Below, piece by piece: positions 26,141 to 35,020 of a stretch of 64,000 nt of DNA. Position numbers and translations under genes: made by a program. The stretch's first letter is position 1; each line of letters opens with the position of its first letter. Origin of the DNA: Blastocatellia bacterium (lineage in GTDB: Bacteria; Acidobacteriota; Blastocatellia; UBA7656); NCBI GenBank assembly GCA_035275065.1, contig DATENM010000034.1, positions 1-64,000 of the forward strand. Reading direction: 5' to 3'. The notes under the pieces are model-generated. The model ran no database searches, was not told the DNA's origin, and saw nothing but the letters and a program-made list of their open reading frames with translations.

Positions 26141-26338
26141 TTAAGTCGTGCGGCGCTCGGCTTCGTCGCGACGACGATTCTCTTCAATCTCGCGGGCGTC
26201 GTCGCCGCGAATCCCTGTCTTGAAGTTGCGAATGCCTTCACCGAGGCCCTTCGCCAAATCGGGGATTTTCCGCGAACCGAACAGCACCAGAATGATCACG
26301 AGAATGATCAGCAACTCAGGCATTCCAAGTCCGGCCAT
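26141..26338 (-). CDS. tatA: Sec-independent translocase subunit TatA/TatE
   Basis: 65 residues with the full TatA pattern: a short N-terminal membrane helix (MPELLIILVIILVLFG), the FG hinge, an amphipathic helix (KIPDLAKGLGEGIRNFK) and a charged tail. AAGGAG is 9 bases before the ATG. TatA oligomers form the passage for folded proteins with twin-arginine signals. tatC is not in the window. The oxidoreductase at 52477-53832 has a candidate Tat signal. Confidence 0.93.
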   Translation of the reverse strand: MAGLGMPELLIILVIILVLFGSRKIPDLAKGLGEGIRNFKTGIRGDDAREIEENRRRDEAERRTT

Positions 26339-26576
26339 TGTCTAAAACTCCTTCAAATCCAAATTCGAATGGCTTGATTGTAGACCGCCCCACCTTGACT
26401 GTCAATGCAGTGCCTCTTTGCCGTCTGGCGCTTTCTTGCTTTTTGCCTGAGTCAGCCGCTATACTGCGCCAGTCATGGGCCGGAGGTCGGGCAAGCTGAA
26501 TAAGGCTCTTGATCGCCGGTTCCAGCAATTTCTATAATTCACAAGATCAGTTACTTAAGCACCGAATTCCACCGCT

Positions 26577-29252
26577 ATGACGCTTGAGTGTCCAAAATGT
26601 AAGTCATCCATCGCCCGCGAAGGTCAGAAGTTTTGCTATCGCTGCGGCAATGACCTGCACGATGTTTACGCGGCCCTCAATATCGAAGTCAAAGAGCCCG
26701 AAGTGAAAGATTCCGGGCGTTCGGCGAATGTCGTAAACAGCGGGCAGATGGCTAGCGCCGCGCCGGGCGCGCCACAGCACACTCAAGCTTTCGGCAGCCT
26801 CGTCAATGAAGAAGCCACCACCGAAACCGCCATCCCCGCCGCCTCAGTGCCTGCGGCCACCGCGCGGCTCTACATCCTGCTGCCGACCGGCGACGCCTAT
26901 GAACGCGAGCTGACCCGGGCCGAGACACAGATCGGCAAAGGCCCGCGCAACGATCTGGTGATTGCCGACCCGGCGGTCTCTTCCGGTCATGCGGTAATCC
27001 GCGTTGAAGGTGAGCATTACACCGTCAGCGACCTGGGCTCACGCAACGGCACTTTCGTCAATGGCCAGCGCCTCGCGCAACCTCAGCGATTGGAACATGG
27101 CGACGTCATCGGCCTCGGCCTTTCCAAGCTGACCTTCCGAATGGCCGGAGCAGGTGACACGAGTACGACGCTGGCGAGCGACCGCACGCTGGTCATTCAA
27201 CGGGCCGCGCCGCCGCCGCTGACCGAAGATTCGCTCGCCAATGCCGTCATCGCCGCGGGCCTTGCCTCACCAGCCGATGTCGCCCGCCTGAGACAAGAAA
27301 GCCCAGGGCGCCGGCTCTACGCCGCGTTGATCGATGGGCGAGTCGCCAGCGAAGAGAGCCTGCGCGACCTGATGAGCAGCACGTTTAAGCTGTCGACCGT
27401 TGACCTCGCCACAGCGCCTGTGGATCAAGCCATCGCCACCAAGCTGACGCCGCAGTTCGCGCGCCAGCGCCAGATGGTGGCTATCGGCCAGGAGGGCGAG
27501 CAGACCATCCTCGCCATCGCGGACCCGACCGACTCCGCCGCCCTTGATGACGCGCGCCGCGAGCTTGGCAGCCGCAATCTGGCGATTCGTCTGGCCACGC
27601 CTTCGGCTATCTTCGCGCTGATTGACCGCCTGCACGGCCCGCGACTGATCGCCGTGCTGCCGACCGGCGAACGCCTGGAGTACTTCGCCTCGCAGCCGGA
27701 GCTGGAGATCGGTAAGGCATCGCACAATCATGTCATCCTCAACGACCCGACGGTCAGCAATACCCATGCGATGTTGCTGGCGCGCGACGGCGGTTATAGC
27801 ATCGTTGATCTCGGCTCGCGCAATGGCACTTACGTCAACGGCCACAGGCTCAGCACACAAGCCCATACGCTACGTCACGGCGACACCATTCAACTGGGGC
27901 AGACTGTTCTGACCTTCCGCAACCGCGCCCAGACCGTCGCCAATACGACGGCGACGCTTTCGCCCGAGGCGCTCGCCGAGATTCGCAACCGCGCCGCCGG
28001 CATGGACACGACCGCCGAGAGCGAGCTGGCGGCGGCAAACGTGCCTTCACCGCAGGCTTTCGCTCACATTGATAACCCGACGCCGCCGGCTTTCGCCGCG
28101 CCGCGGCAGGATGCGGCAGCGCCCGCCGCGCTTGCTGAAAAGGGCAAAGAGAGTGACGGCGACAAGAAAAAGAAGAAGAAGAAGAAAGGCAGCGACGAGC
28201 GCCTGAAGGCAGCCTATATCAGCGGCATCAGCCGCATTCTGGCGCAAATCTTCGCCGTCGTACTTTCAGTCGGCCTGGCGCTTTATATCACCTCGCGCCA
28301 GATGAGCGGCAACCAGCCGAAGATTGAAACCAACTCCAAGGGCAAGGCCAAGCTGAAAATCAAAGAAGGCGGCGGCACAGCCTTTCGCGGCGCGCCCGCT
28401 GGATTCGAGCCGTCCGGCGTGGTCGCCGTGCCTGGGACTGATGGCGTGCTGATCGTTGACGATAGCCGCCCCGGCGAAATCTTCTGGATGCAGGTTGACG
28501 CCGCAGGGCAACAGGCGGGCGACCAGCTAAAGACCATCCCGCTCGGCGCCACCGTCGAAGACGCTGAGGGCATTACCACCGATGGCACCTACTTTTACAT
28601 CATCGGCTCGCAATCCAAGGTCGACGCCGGAAAGGCAGGCGGCCTCTTACGCTTCACCTTTGACGCCGCCTCGCAGACGGTCACCAAAGCCGAGACCATG
28701 AGCGGCCTGCGCGAGTTCCTGATTCAGAAGGTGCCGGAGTTGAAATCCTTCGCCGACGTCAAAGCCTCGGACGGCGGCTTGAATATCGAAGGCATCGCAT
28801 GTGATCCCGACCCGTTACAGCGTCGCCTGCTCCTCGGATTGCGCTCGCCGCAGGTCAACAGCAATGCGCTGCTCGTTTCATTGAAGATTCCCGACCCAAA
28901 TCAGCCCTTCACCGTCGAAAGCCTGCAACTGACTGCGCCGAGTGTCATCCAATTATCACTCGGCGGGCTGGGCATACGCGACATTCAATACGACAGCCGC
29001 CTGAAGGCTTTTCTGATTATCTCGGGCGCCCCCGAGCATCACGAGAAAACCGCCTTCACACTTTGGGAATGGAATGGCGACGCCGACCAGTCGAAGACGG
29101 AAGCCCGCCCGCGCGAAGAGACCGGTCTTGACGCCCGGATGAAACCCGAAGGCGTCACCTATGTGCGGGCCGCCGGCAAGGATTTCATCTTCATCGTCGG
29201 CGACGCCGGCGGCTACAGCAAATACGATTACAACGAGGAGCCAGCGCCGTAG
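26577..29252 (+). CDS. Double-FHA membrane protein with zinc ribbon, MshEN-like and propeller-like domains
   Basis: 891 residues. Order: zinc ribbon (Cys5, Cys8, Cys20, Cys23); FHA domain 1 (about 100-185) with GSRNGTFVNG; a module (about 220-355) like the MshEN/GspE N-terminal domain (ADVARLRQE, LTPQFARQRQMVAIG); FHA domain 2 (about 365-450) with GSRNGTYVNG; a linker ending in a Lys run; one membrane helix (about 550-573); and an extracytoplasmic region of about 300 residues with beta-propeller-like strands (GFEPSGVVAVPGTDGVLIVDD, NIEGIACDPDP). FHA domains read phosphothreonine, so a Ser/Thr kinase partner is implied; the kinase at 10.1-12.3 kb is a candidate. No ribosome site is obvious. 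Propeller function unknown. Confidence 0.85.
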   Translation: MTLECPKCKSSIAREGQKFCYRCGNDLHDVYAALNIEVKEPEVKDSGRSANVVNSGQMASAAPGAPQHTQAFGSLVNEEATTETAIPAASVPAATARLYILLPTGDAYERELTRAETQIGKGPRNDLVIADPAVSSGHAVIRVEGEHYTVSDLGSRNGTFVNGQRLAQPQRLEHGDVIGLGLSKLTFRMAGAGDTSTTLASDRTLVIQRAAPPPLTEDSLANAVIAAGLASPADVARLRQESPGRRLYAALIDGRVASEESLRDLMSSTFKLSTVDLATAPVDQAIATKLTPQFARQRQMVAIGQEGEQTILAIADPTDSAALDDARRELGSRNLAIRLATPSAIFALIDRLHGPRLIAVLPTGERLEYFASQPELEIGKASHNHVILNDPTVSNTHAMLLARDGGYSIVDLGSRNGTYVNGHRLSTQAHTLRHGDTIQLGQTVLTFRNRAQTVANTTATLSPEALAEIRNRAAGMDTTAESELAAANVPSPQAFAHIDNPTPPAFAAPRQDAAAPAALAEKGKESDGDKKKKKKKKGSDERLKAAYISGISRILAQIFAVVLSVGLALYITSRQMSGNQPKIETNSKGKAKLKIKEGGGTAFRGAPAGFEPSGVVAVPGTDGVLIVDDSRPGEIFWMQVDAAGQQAGDQLKTIPLGATVEDAEGITTDGTYFYIIGSQSKVDAGKAGGLLRFTFDAASQTVTKAETMSGLREFLIQKVPELKSFADVKASDGGLNIEGIACDPDPLQRRLLLGLRSPQVNSNALLVSLKIPDPNQPFTVESLQLTAPSVIQLSLGGLGIRDIQYDSRLKAFLIISGAPEHHEKTAFTLWEWNGDADQSKTEARPREETGLDARMKPEGVTYVRAAGKDFIFIVGDAGGYSKYDYNEEPAP

Positions 29253-29464
29253 AGCGATGGCGGCGAACCTGTTGCGATTTATAGAAAAAGTGTTGCCAAG
29301 TAAGCGCGTTCTGTACTATCATCCACGCGACCCCCAAAAAGCTTAGGCTTTTGGACGCATCCAAAAATAACGAACCAAAAAATTGCTGCCTCCCCTCACT
29401 ACCAACGCAGTAGTGATCCTCACCCCCAAGTGGACACGGTGATTCTTGGACGGAGGTGCAGGTA

Positions 29465-30667
29465 ATGGCCGACCCAGCCGATATGCCGCTAAGTCTCGAC
29501 TCTGGAGCGCCCGGGCGCATCCTCATCATCGATGATGAGCCCTATGTGTTGAGCGTGCTCTATACACTGCTCGCCAAACGCTACGATTGCAACACCGCGA
29601 CCAGCGCGCTCGACGCGCTCGAACGACTCAAATCCGAAACTTATGATTTAGTGCTGTCGGACATCATCATGCCCGGAATGAGCGGGCTTGAGCTGCTCAG
29701 CGAAATCACGCGCCTCAACCGTCACACCGTCGTCGTGCTGATCAGCGGCAACCTCAACATTCAGAGCGCCATCGAGGCGATGCGGCGCGGCGCGTATGAT
29801 TACGTCACCAAGCCGTTCGACCTCGCGGAAGTCGAGGCCGCCGTCGCGCGCGCGCTGCGCCACCAGCGATTGTTGAAAACCAATCACCTTTACGAGCAAC
29901 ACCTGCAAGAGCTCGTCCAGGTGCGAACCAACGAATTGACTGCTGCGAATGCCAACCTCAATCAGGCGCTCGAAAAACTCTTCCTGAATTATCGCGCCAC
30001 GCTCAGGGCGCTGGCGACGGCGCTGGAAGCGCGCGACGTCGAAACCAAAGGCCACTCGGATCGTGTCGTCTCCTTCTCGCTGGAGCTAGGGCGCAAGCTG
30101 GGCTTGTCGCAGGGCGAGCTGATCGCGCTGGAACAAGGGGCGCTGCTGCACGACATCGGCAAGATCGGCGTGCGCGATTCGATCCTGCTCAAGCGCGGCC
30201 CGCTGACCGCCGACGAGTGGGTGGAGATGCGCGAGCACATTAACCACGGGCTGCGGATCATCAGCGGCATCGATTTCCTGAAGGGCGCGGCGCCGGTCGT
30301 TGGCCAGCACCACGAGAAGTACAACGGCAGCGGCTATCCGAACTGTCTGAGCGGCGAGCAGATTCACATCAACGCTCGTATCTTCGCCGTCGCCGATGCC
30401 GTCGATGCGATCACCTCGGATCGTCCATATCATCAGGCGCGCTCATTTGAAGCCGCGGTTGAAGAGTTACTGCGCTGCGCCGGCACCCACTTCGACCCTG
30501 AGATCGTCAAAGTTTTCATGTCGAAGCCGATCAGCTTCTGGAGAGAATTGCGCGAGCAAGCCAACGAGCCGGGGCGGGCCTATGATGATCAATTGACCGA
30601 GGCCGATATCGGCTTCAGCGTCTTGACGATTACCGGCACACGGCTGACCGGCAACCGGGCGATATAG
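29465..30667 (+). CDS. Response regulator with HD-GYP phosphodiesterase domain
   Basis: 400 residues from the ATG at 29465, chosen because GGAGGT ends 7 bases upstream (a GTG at 29456 lies within that site). The receiver domain (about 18-135) has the acidic pair Asp23/Asp24, phosphoacceptor Asp66 and the usual KPF. A coiled coil (about 140-175) leads to the HD-GYP domain, with HD at 229-230 in LLHDIGKIG, HH in GQHHEKYNGSGYP and GYP at 290-292. The domain hydrolyses cyclic di-GMP. It stands directly before the hybrid histidine kinase at 30749, its likely partner. Confidence 0.93.
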   Translation: MADPADMPLSLDSGAPGRILIIDDEPYVLSVLYTLLAKRYDCNTATSALDALERLKSETYDLVLSDIIMPGMSGLELLSEITRLNRHTVVVLISGNLNIQSAIEAMRRGAYDYVTKPFDLAEVEAAVARALRHQRLLKTNHLYEQHLQELVQVRTNELTAANANLNQALEKLFLNYRATLRALATALEARDVETKGHSDRVVSFSLELGRKLGLSQGELIALEQGALLHDIGKIGVRDSILLKRGPLTADEWVEMREHINHGLRIISGIDFLKGAAPVVGQHHEKYNGSGYPNCLSGEQIHINARIFAVADAVDAITSDRPYHQARSFEAAVEELLRCAGTHFDPEIVKVFMSKPISFWRELREQANEPGRAYDDQLTEADIGFSVLTITGTRLTGNRAI

Positions 30668-30682
30668 CCATAGTTTTCCGTG

Positions 30683-30734
30683 GTCATTTGTCCTTTGCTC
30701 TTTCTCAGCCGACCAATGGCCAGGGACAAGTGAC
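30683..30734. repeat. Imperfect inverted repeat between HD-GYP and kinase genes
   Basis: GTCATTTGTCC (30683-30693) pairs with GGACAAGTGAC (30724-30734), 10 of 11 bases. The GTGAC/CTTGTC wording recalls the longer inverted repeat at 52378-52480. It covers the region just before the next gene's ribosome site. Confidence 0.5.
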
Positions 30735-30748
30735 GAAGGGTAGCGATA

Positions 30749-33700
30749 TTGTTAGATCGAATGTGGGAACGACTAGGCCGCAAACGCCACCAGACGGATT
30801 ATTGTGCGCTGGTCGAAGGCACGGTGACGCTGGCGCGCTCGTCCCCGGATTCGCAAACCTTGCTTGCCGGTCTTGCAGACCATCTAGCCCGGACGCTCGC
30901 GCCGCTTCGCCTGGTCATCTTGCTCAAACAGGATGATTGGAGCTGCGCCGCCGAGCATTCAGCGGCAGGATTGAATGCCGCTGCCCGCGAACGGCTGTGT
31001 GCAATCGAGATCGAGCTTGCGCGTCGGCTGGCGCACGAGAGAGCACCCATCGAAGTCGATCTGGCTGAGCTGGATTCGCCGCTGAGAGCGAACCTTCAGA
31101 ACGTCTCTGAAAACCTTCCTGCCGCCCTGAAAGGCGGGCGAATGGTCTTCGCGCCATTCGTCGAAGGGTCGCGCACCTTAGGCGCAGTTCTCTTTTATCG
31201 AATCAAACATCAGCGCCAAACCGACACAGAGCGTCATGCCTTGCGAACGCTCGCGCCGGTCATCGGCTTTGCGCTCCACCATCAACAATCACTCGAACGA
31301 GGCCGCGAGGCGGTCCAGCGCGAAGAACGTACACATCATTTGCTCGCGGGCATCCGCAATGCCGCTTCCGTGGAAGATGTTCTGAAGGCTGCTGTGGACG
31401 GCCTCGGAACAACGCTGGATATGTCGCGCATCGCCATTTTCATGGGCGATAGCGACATCGCTACCGCCGACCTCGATGCGACGAGCCAATCGCTTGTGGC
31501 GCGCGCCGAATACCGCCAGAGCGCCCTGGTGCCTAGTCTGATGGGCAGCGTCCTCGACCTGAGTGATCAGGCAATCCATGACAATCTTGTCGCCGGCGAT
31601 TTGATCGTCATGCCCAACACCGGCGATTGCGAGCCACACGACCGTCCGCCCTTCGTCCGCCTCGGCGTGCGCGCGCTGGTGTTTGCGCCGATTACGCGCA
31701 AAGGCCAGATGGTCGCCGTGCTGGCCCTCGAACAGTTCGACCAGCCGCGCGATTTCACCGACGAAGCACTGCGCTTAATCCGCCTGGTCGCCGTGCAGAT
31801 GTCCGCGGCGATGGACAGCGTCGCTCTTTATCATGAGGCGCAAGAGAACGCCCGCCGCGAAGCGCTCATCCGGCGCATCAGCGCGGCGGTCCACAGCTCG
31901 CTAGACGCCGATGTGATGCAAACCATTGTCAACGAGCTGGGCGCGGCGCTTGGCGTCTGCCGCTGCCGGCTGGCCTTATTGCCCGACCCATTGCCTGACG
32001 CGCTTCCCATCACTCACGAATATGTCGCCGATTGTTGCACGCAACGCAAAGCGCCTTTCGCGCATGTGCCGACGATCAACAATCCCATGCTGCAAACGCT
32101 ACTGACTGCCGACACGCCGGTGGTCGTTGGAGACCCGTTCAATGATCCGCGACTGGTGGCGGCGCACCGCCAGTATCGTGAGTCCGAAGTGAAATCGATT
32201 ATGTTCGCATCGATTCGCTCTGGCGGTCGCCCAATTGGCGTCTTCAGCATTCTGCATTGCGAGCATCAGCACCAGTGGACGGCGAGCGAGATTGCTATCG
32301 CGCAGTCGGTCGCCGAACAAGCCGCTGTCGCCTTGCGGCAGTCCGAGCTGTACAAGGAAGTCCGCGAATCGGCGACGCGCGCCGCACTCGTCACGCAGAT
32401 TATTCATGGCATCAATCAGTCGAATCGCCTGGACGAAATCTTCCCCATCGTCGCCGAGCAACTCGGTAAACATCTTTCCGTTGACCGCGTGACGATCACG
32501 CGCCGCCAGGAAGAGAGTCAGACCTGGATCAACGAATGCGAGTTTAACGAAGGCAAAGTCACCCGCTCGCGGCGCACATATCGAGATGCTGACACGGGTG
32601 ACTTTAAAGGCTTGCTCGACGGTGACGTGATGCGCTGCGATGATGCGGAGAATGACCTTCGCTTGACGCCCGCGGCCAGCGCCCTGTTGAAGAAGGTGGG
32701 GACGCGCAGTTTCGTCAGCCTGCACATTGGTTTCGACGGCGAATCGCATTTAACGATCAGCGCCCTCATGCGCACAGGCCCGCGCCGCTGGACGGATGAA
32801 GAGGTCGAGTTGTTGCGTGCCGTCGCCAATCAAGTGCGCGTCGCCTTGCAGCGCGCAGAGCTGTTCGACTTGGTATCGCAAGGCAAGTTCGAATGGGAAG
32901 CGACGTTTGATGCGCTCACCGATGGCGTGTTCATCTTCGATGAGAACGGCACGCTACGGCGCGTCAACCAGACCGCCGCGGCGCTCGAAGGCGCGAGCGT
33001 CAGCGAGCTGATCGGCTGCCGCTGCTGCGACCTGTTGCAGGGCTCCGAAGGCGAAGTCTGCCGCGTCTCGCAGGTGCTACAGACGAACCGCCCGCACACC
33101 TACGAGCTGATCCCCGAACGCCTGAAACGCCCCGTGCTGGTTACCATCGCGCCGCTCGGAACCAGCTTCGAGAGCCAGATTGACGGAGAAGAGGGGGCGG
33201 CGCCACGCGGCGCTGTGTGCATCGTGCGCGAGCTCTCCGAGCTACGCGCCGCCGAGGCGGTGGCGCGCGAGCAGCGTAACTTCCTGGTCAAGCTCATCGA
33301 GCACGCCAACGATTCGATCTTCGCGCTTTCACCCAACGGGCGCTTCATCTGGTTCAACGAGCAGTTGATCCGGCAGTCGGGCTTTTCGCGTGACACACTG
33401 AAATCGATCACCTATCTCGATTGCGTGCCGGAGAGCGAAAAGCCGCTGATCGCCGAGCGTTTCCGCCGGGCGATAGCCGGCGCGGCGCAGTCATTTGAGA
33501 TTCGCACATTCCGCCGCAACAGCGAATCGCGGCTAATGTTAATGACCTTAACGCCGATCTACGATGAGGGCGGCGTCACCAGCGTCCTGGCCATCGCCCG
33601 CGACATCACTGAAGAGCGCGTCGCCTCGGAGCGCGCCGCACAGGCCGACAAGCTGCGGGCGCTCGGGCAACTGGCATCGGGCGTCGCCCACAACTTCAAT

Positions 33701-34723
33701 AACATTCTCGCGGCCATCCTCGGACACGCCCAGTTGTTGAAGCGCGAGTGGTCGGACGAGCACTTGATTGCCCGCCTCGACATCATCGAGAAGGCCGCGT
33801 TGGATGGGGCGCAGACCGTCAAGCGCATCCAGGGCTTCGGCCTGCAACCGAGCGATGAAGTATACGAAAGCTTTGACGTCAACCAGCTGCTTCAGGATTC
33901 GACGACCCTGACGCGGGCGCGCTGGCAGCACGAAGCACAGGCGCGCGGCCTGACTTACGAGGTCGCGCTCGACCTGAACAACGTACCGATGGTGCGCGGC
34001 ACGGCCTCTGAGCTGCGCGAAGTCTTCGTTAACATCATTCTCAACGCGCTCGACGCCATGCCGCAGGGCGGGCGACTGCGTATCTCGTCGAAGCATAAGA
34101 ATGGCTTCGTGCGCGTTTCCTTCAGTGATAACGGCGTCGGCATGACGCGCGATGTGCGCCAGCGCATCTTCGAGCCGTTCTTCACCACCAAAGGGGTCAC
34201 CGGCATGGGGCTCGGCCTTGCTGTCAGCTACAGCATTATCGAGCGTCACGGCGGCGAGGTTGACGTCCGCAGCATCCCTGGGCGCGGCACCACCTTCACC
34301 ATCTCGCTGCCATCGAGCCGGGCCGTCAACGGCGTCGCCAGCATCTCCGATAGCATCATGGCGAAAACGGCGCGGGTGCTGGTCGTAGACGACGACGACC
34401 GTGTACGTGACGTGCTGGTCGGGATGCTGAAGCTGGCGGGGCACGCGGCGGATTTTGCGGCCAACGGACGTGACGCGCTTGGCCGGCTTGAGCGCGAAGC
34501 CTTCGACCTGGTCTTCACAGACCTGTCTATGCCGGACGTTGATGGCTGGGCGCTGGCCGAAGAGATACGCCGCCGCTGGCCGCAACTGAAAATCGTTATG
34601 GTCACGGGCTACGCCGTACAGGCCGAAGGCGACCACCGGCGTTACCGGCTGGTCAACGACATCATCAGCAAACCGATTCGCTTTGACGACATCAACGCCA
34701 CCCTCAGCCATGTGCTGGCCTGA
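30749..34723 (+). CDS. Large multi-GAF, PAS hybrid sensor histidine kinase
   Basis: 1324 residues from a TTG at 30749 (GAAGGG about 9 bases before it); an ATG at 30761 is the alternative. No membrane segment is evident, so it is cytoplasmic. About four GAF-type sensory domains (20-180, 200-345, 375-535, 545-705) are followed by two PAS domains (about 720-960), a HisKA helix with phosphoacceptor His981 in SGVAHNFNN, an HATPase domain (N box NIILNALDAM, G boxes DNGVGM and GMGLGLAVS) and a C-terminal receiver with Asp1258 in FTDLSMPD. With the HD-GYP regulator it forms a pathway that could couple an unknown cue to cyclic di-GMP. Its stop codon lies inside a target duplication made by the mobile element that follows. 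Confidence 0.92.
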   Translation: MLDRMWERLGRKRHQTDYCALVEGTVTLARSSPDSQTLLAGLADHLARTLAPLRLVILLKQDDWSCAAEHSAAGLNAAARERLCAIEIELARRLAHERAPIEVDLAELDSPLRANLQNVSENLPAALKGGRMVFAPFVEGSRTLGAVLFYRIKHQRQTDTERHALRTLAPVIGFALHHQQSLERGREAVQREERTHHLLAGIRNAASVEDVLKAAVDGLGTTLDMSRIAIFMGDSDIATADLDATSQSLVARAEYRQSALVPSLMGSVLDLSDQAIHDNLVAGDLIVMPNTGDCEPHDRPPFVRLGVRALVFAPITRKGQMVAVLALEQFDQPRDFTDEALRLIRLVAVQMSAAMDSVALYHEAQENARREALIRRISAAVHSSLDADVMQTIVNELGAALGVCRCRLALLPDPLPDALPITHEYVADCCTQRKAPFAHVPTINNPMLQTLLTADTPVVVGDPFNDPRLVAAHRQYRESEVKSIMFASIRSGGRPIGVFSILHCEHQHQWTASEIAIAQSVAEQAAVALRQSELYKEVRESATRAALVTQIIHGINQSNRLDEIFPIVAEQLGKHLSVDRVTITRRQEESQTWINECEFNEGKVTRSRRTYRDADTGDFKGLLDGDVMRCDDAENDLRLTPAASALLKKVGTRSFVSLHIGFDGESHLTISALMRTGPRRWTDEEVELLRAVANQVRVALQRAELFDLVSQGKFEWEATFDALTDGVFIFDENGTLRRVNQTAAALEGASVSELIGCRCCDLLQGSEGEVCRVSQVLQTNRPHTYELIPERLKRPVLVTIAPLGTSFESQIDGEEGAAPRGAVCIVRELSELRAAEAVAREQRNFLVKLIEHANDSIFALSPNGRFIWFNEQLIRQSGFSRDTLKSITYLDCVPESEKPLIAERFRRAIAGAAQSFEIRTFRRNSESRLMLMTLTPIYDEGGVTSVLAIARDITEERVASERAAQADKLRALGQLASGVAHNFNNILAAILGHAQLLKREWSDEHLIARLDIIEKAALDGAQTVKRIQGFGLQPSDEVYESFDVNQLLQDSTTLTRARWQHEAQARGLTYEVALDLNNVPMVRGTASELREVFVNIILNALDAMPQGGRLRISSKHKNGFVRVSFSDNGVGMTRDVRQRIFEPFFTTKGVTGMGLGLAVSYSIIERHGGEVDVRSIPGRGTTFTISLPSSRAVNGVASISDSIMAKTARVLVVDDDDRVRDVLVGMLKLAGHAADFAANGRDALGRLEREAFDLVFTDLSMPDVDGWALAEEIRRRWPQLKIVMVTGYAVQAEGDHRRYRLVNDIISKPIRFDDINATLSHVLA

Positions 34724-34727
34724 AACC

Positions 34728-34859
34728 CAGGGTCTATTCATTCTCCGGGCTTAAACCGCCAAGACGCCAAGGACGCCAAGAGAACGCCGAGCTTTTCTTG
34801 GCGGTCTTGGCGTCTTGGCGGTTCATCCCCAATGGTTATTCGAGAATGAATAGGCCCTG
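34728..34859. mobile_element. 132-bp MITE-like palindromic element, copy B
   Basis: Same length and ends as copy A (16773-16904), in opposite orientation. Flanked by a 10-base direct repeat GCCTGAAACC (34718-34727 and 34860-34869). Terminal inverted repeat CAGGGTCTATTCATTCTC, with one change at the other end. The central stem has mismatches in one arm (GGACGCC in place of AGACCGCC). Relative to the outer arms its loop is inverted compared with copy A. Confidence 0.88.
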
Positions 34860-35020
34860 GCCTGAAACCATCCCTTCTTGTCGCCCGCCATCCCCACTTG
34901 CTAAAATGGCTCTGGTGAAACCTCGCAACCGGATCAGCGTTTAAGTCAGGCAGCCGCCGCGTGCCCCGAACCGACCCGGCATAGCGGCTGCGCCAACTCG
35001 ACGCGAGAGGAATCGTTCTT

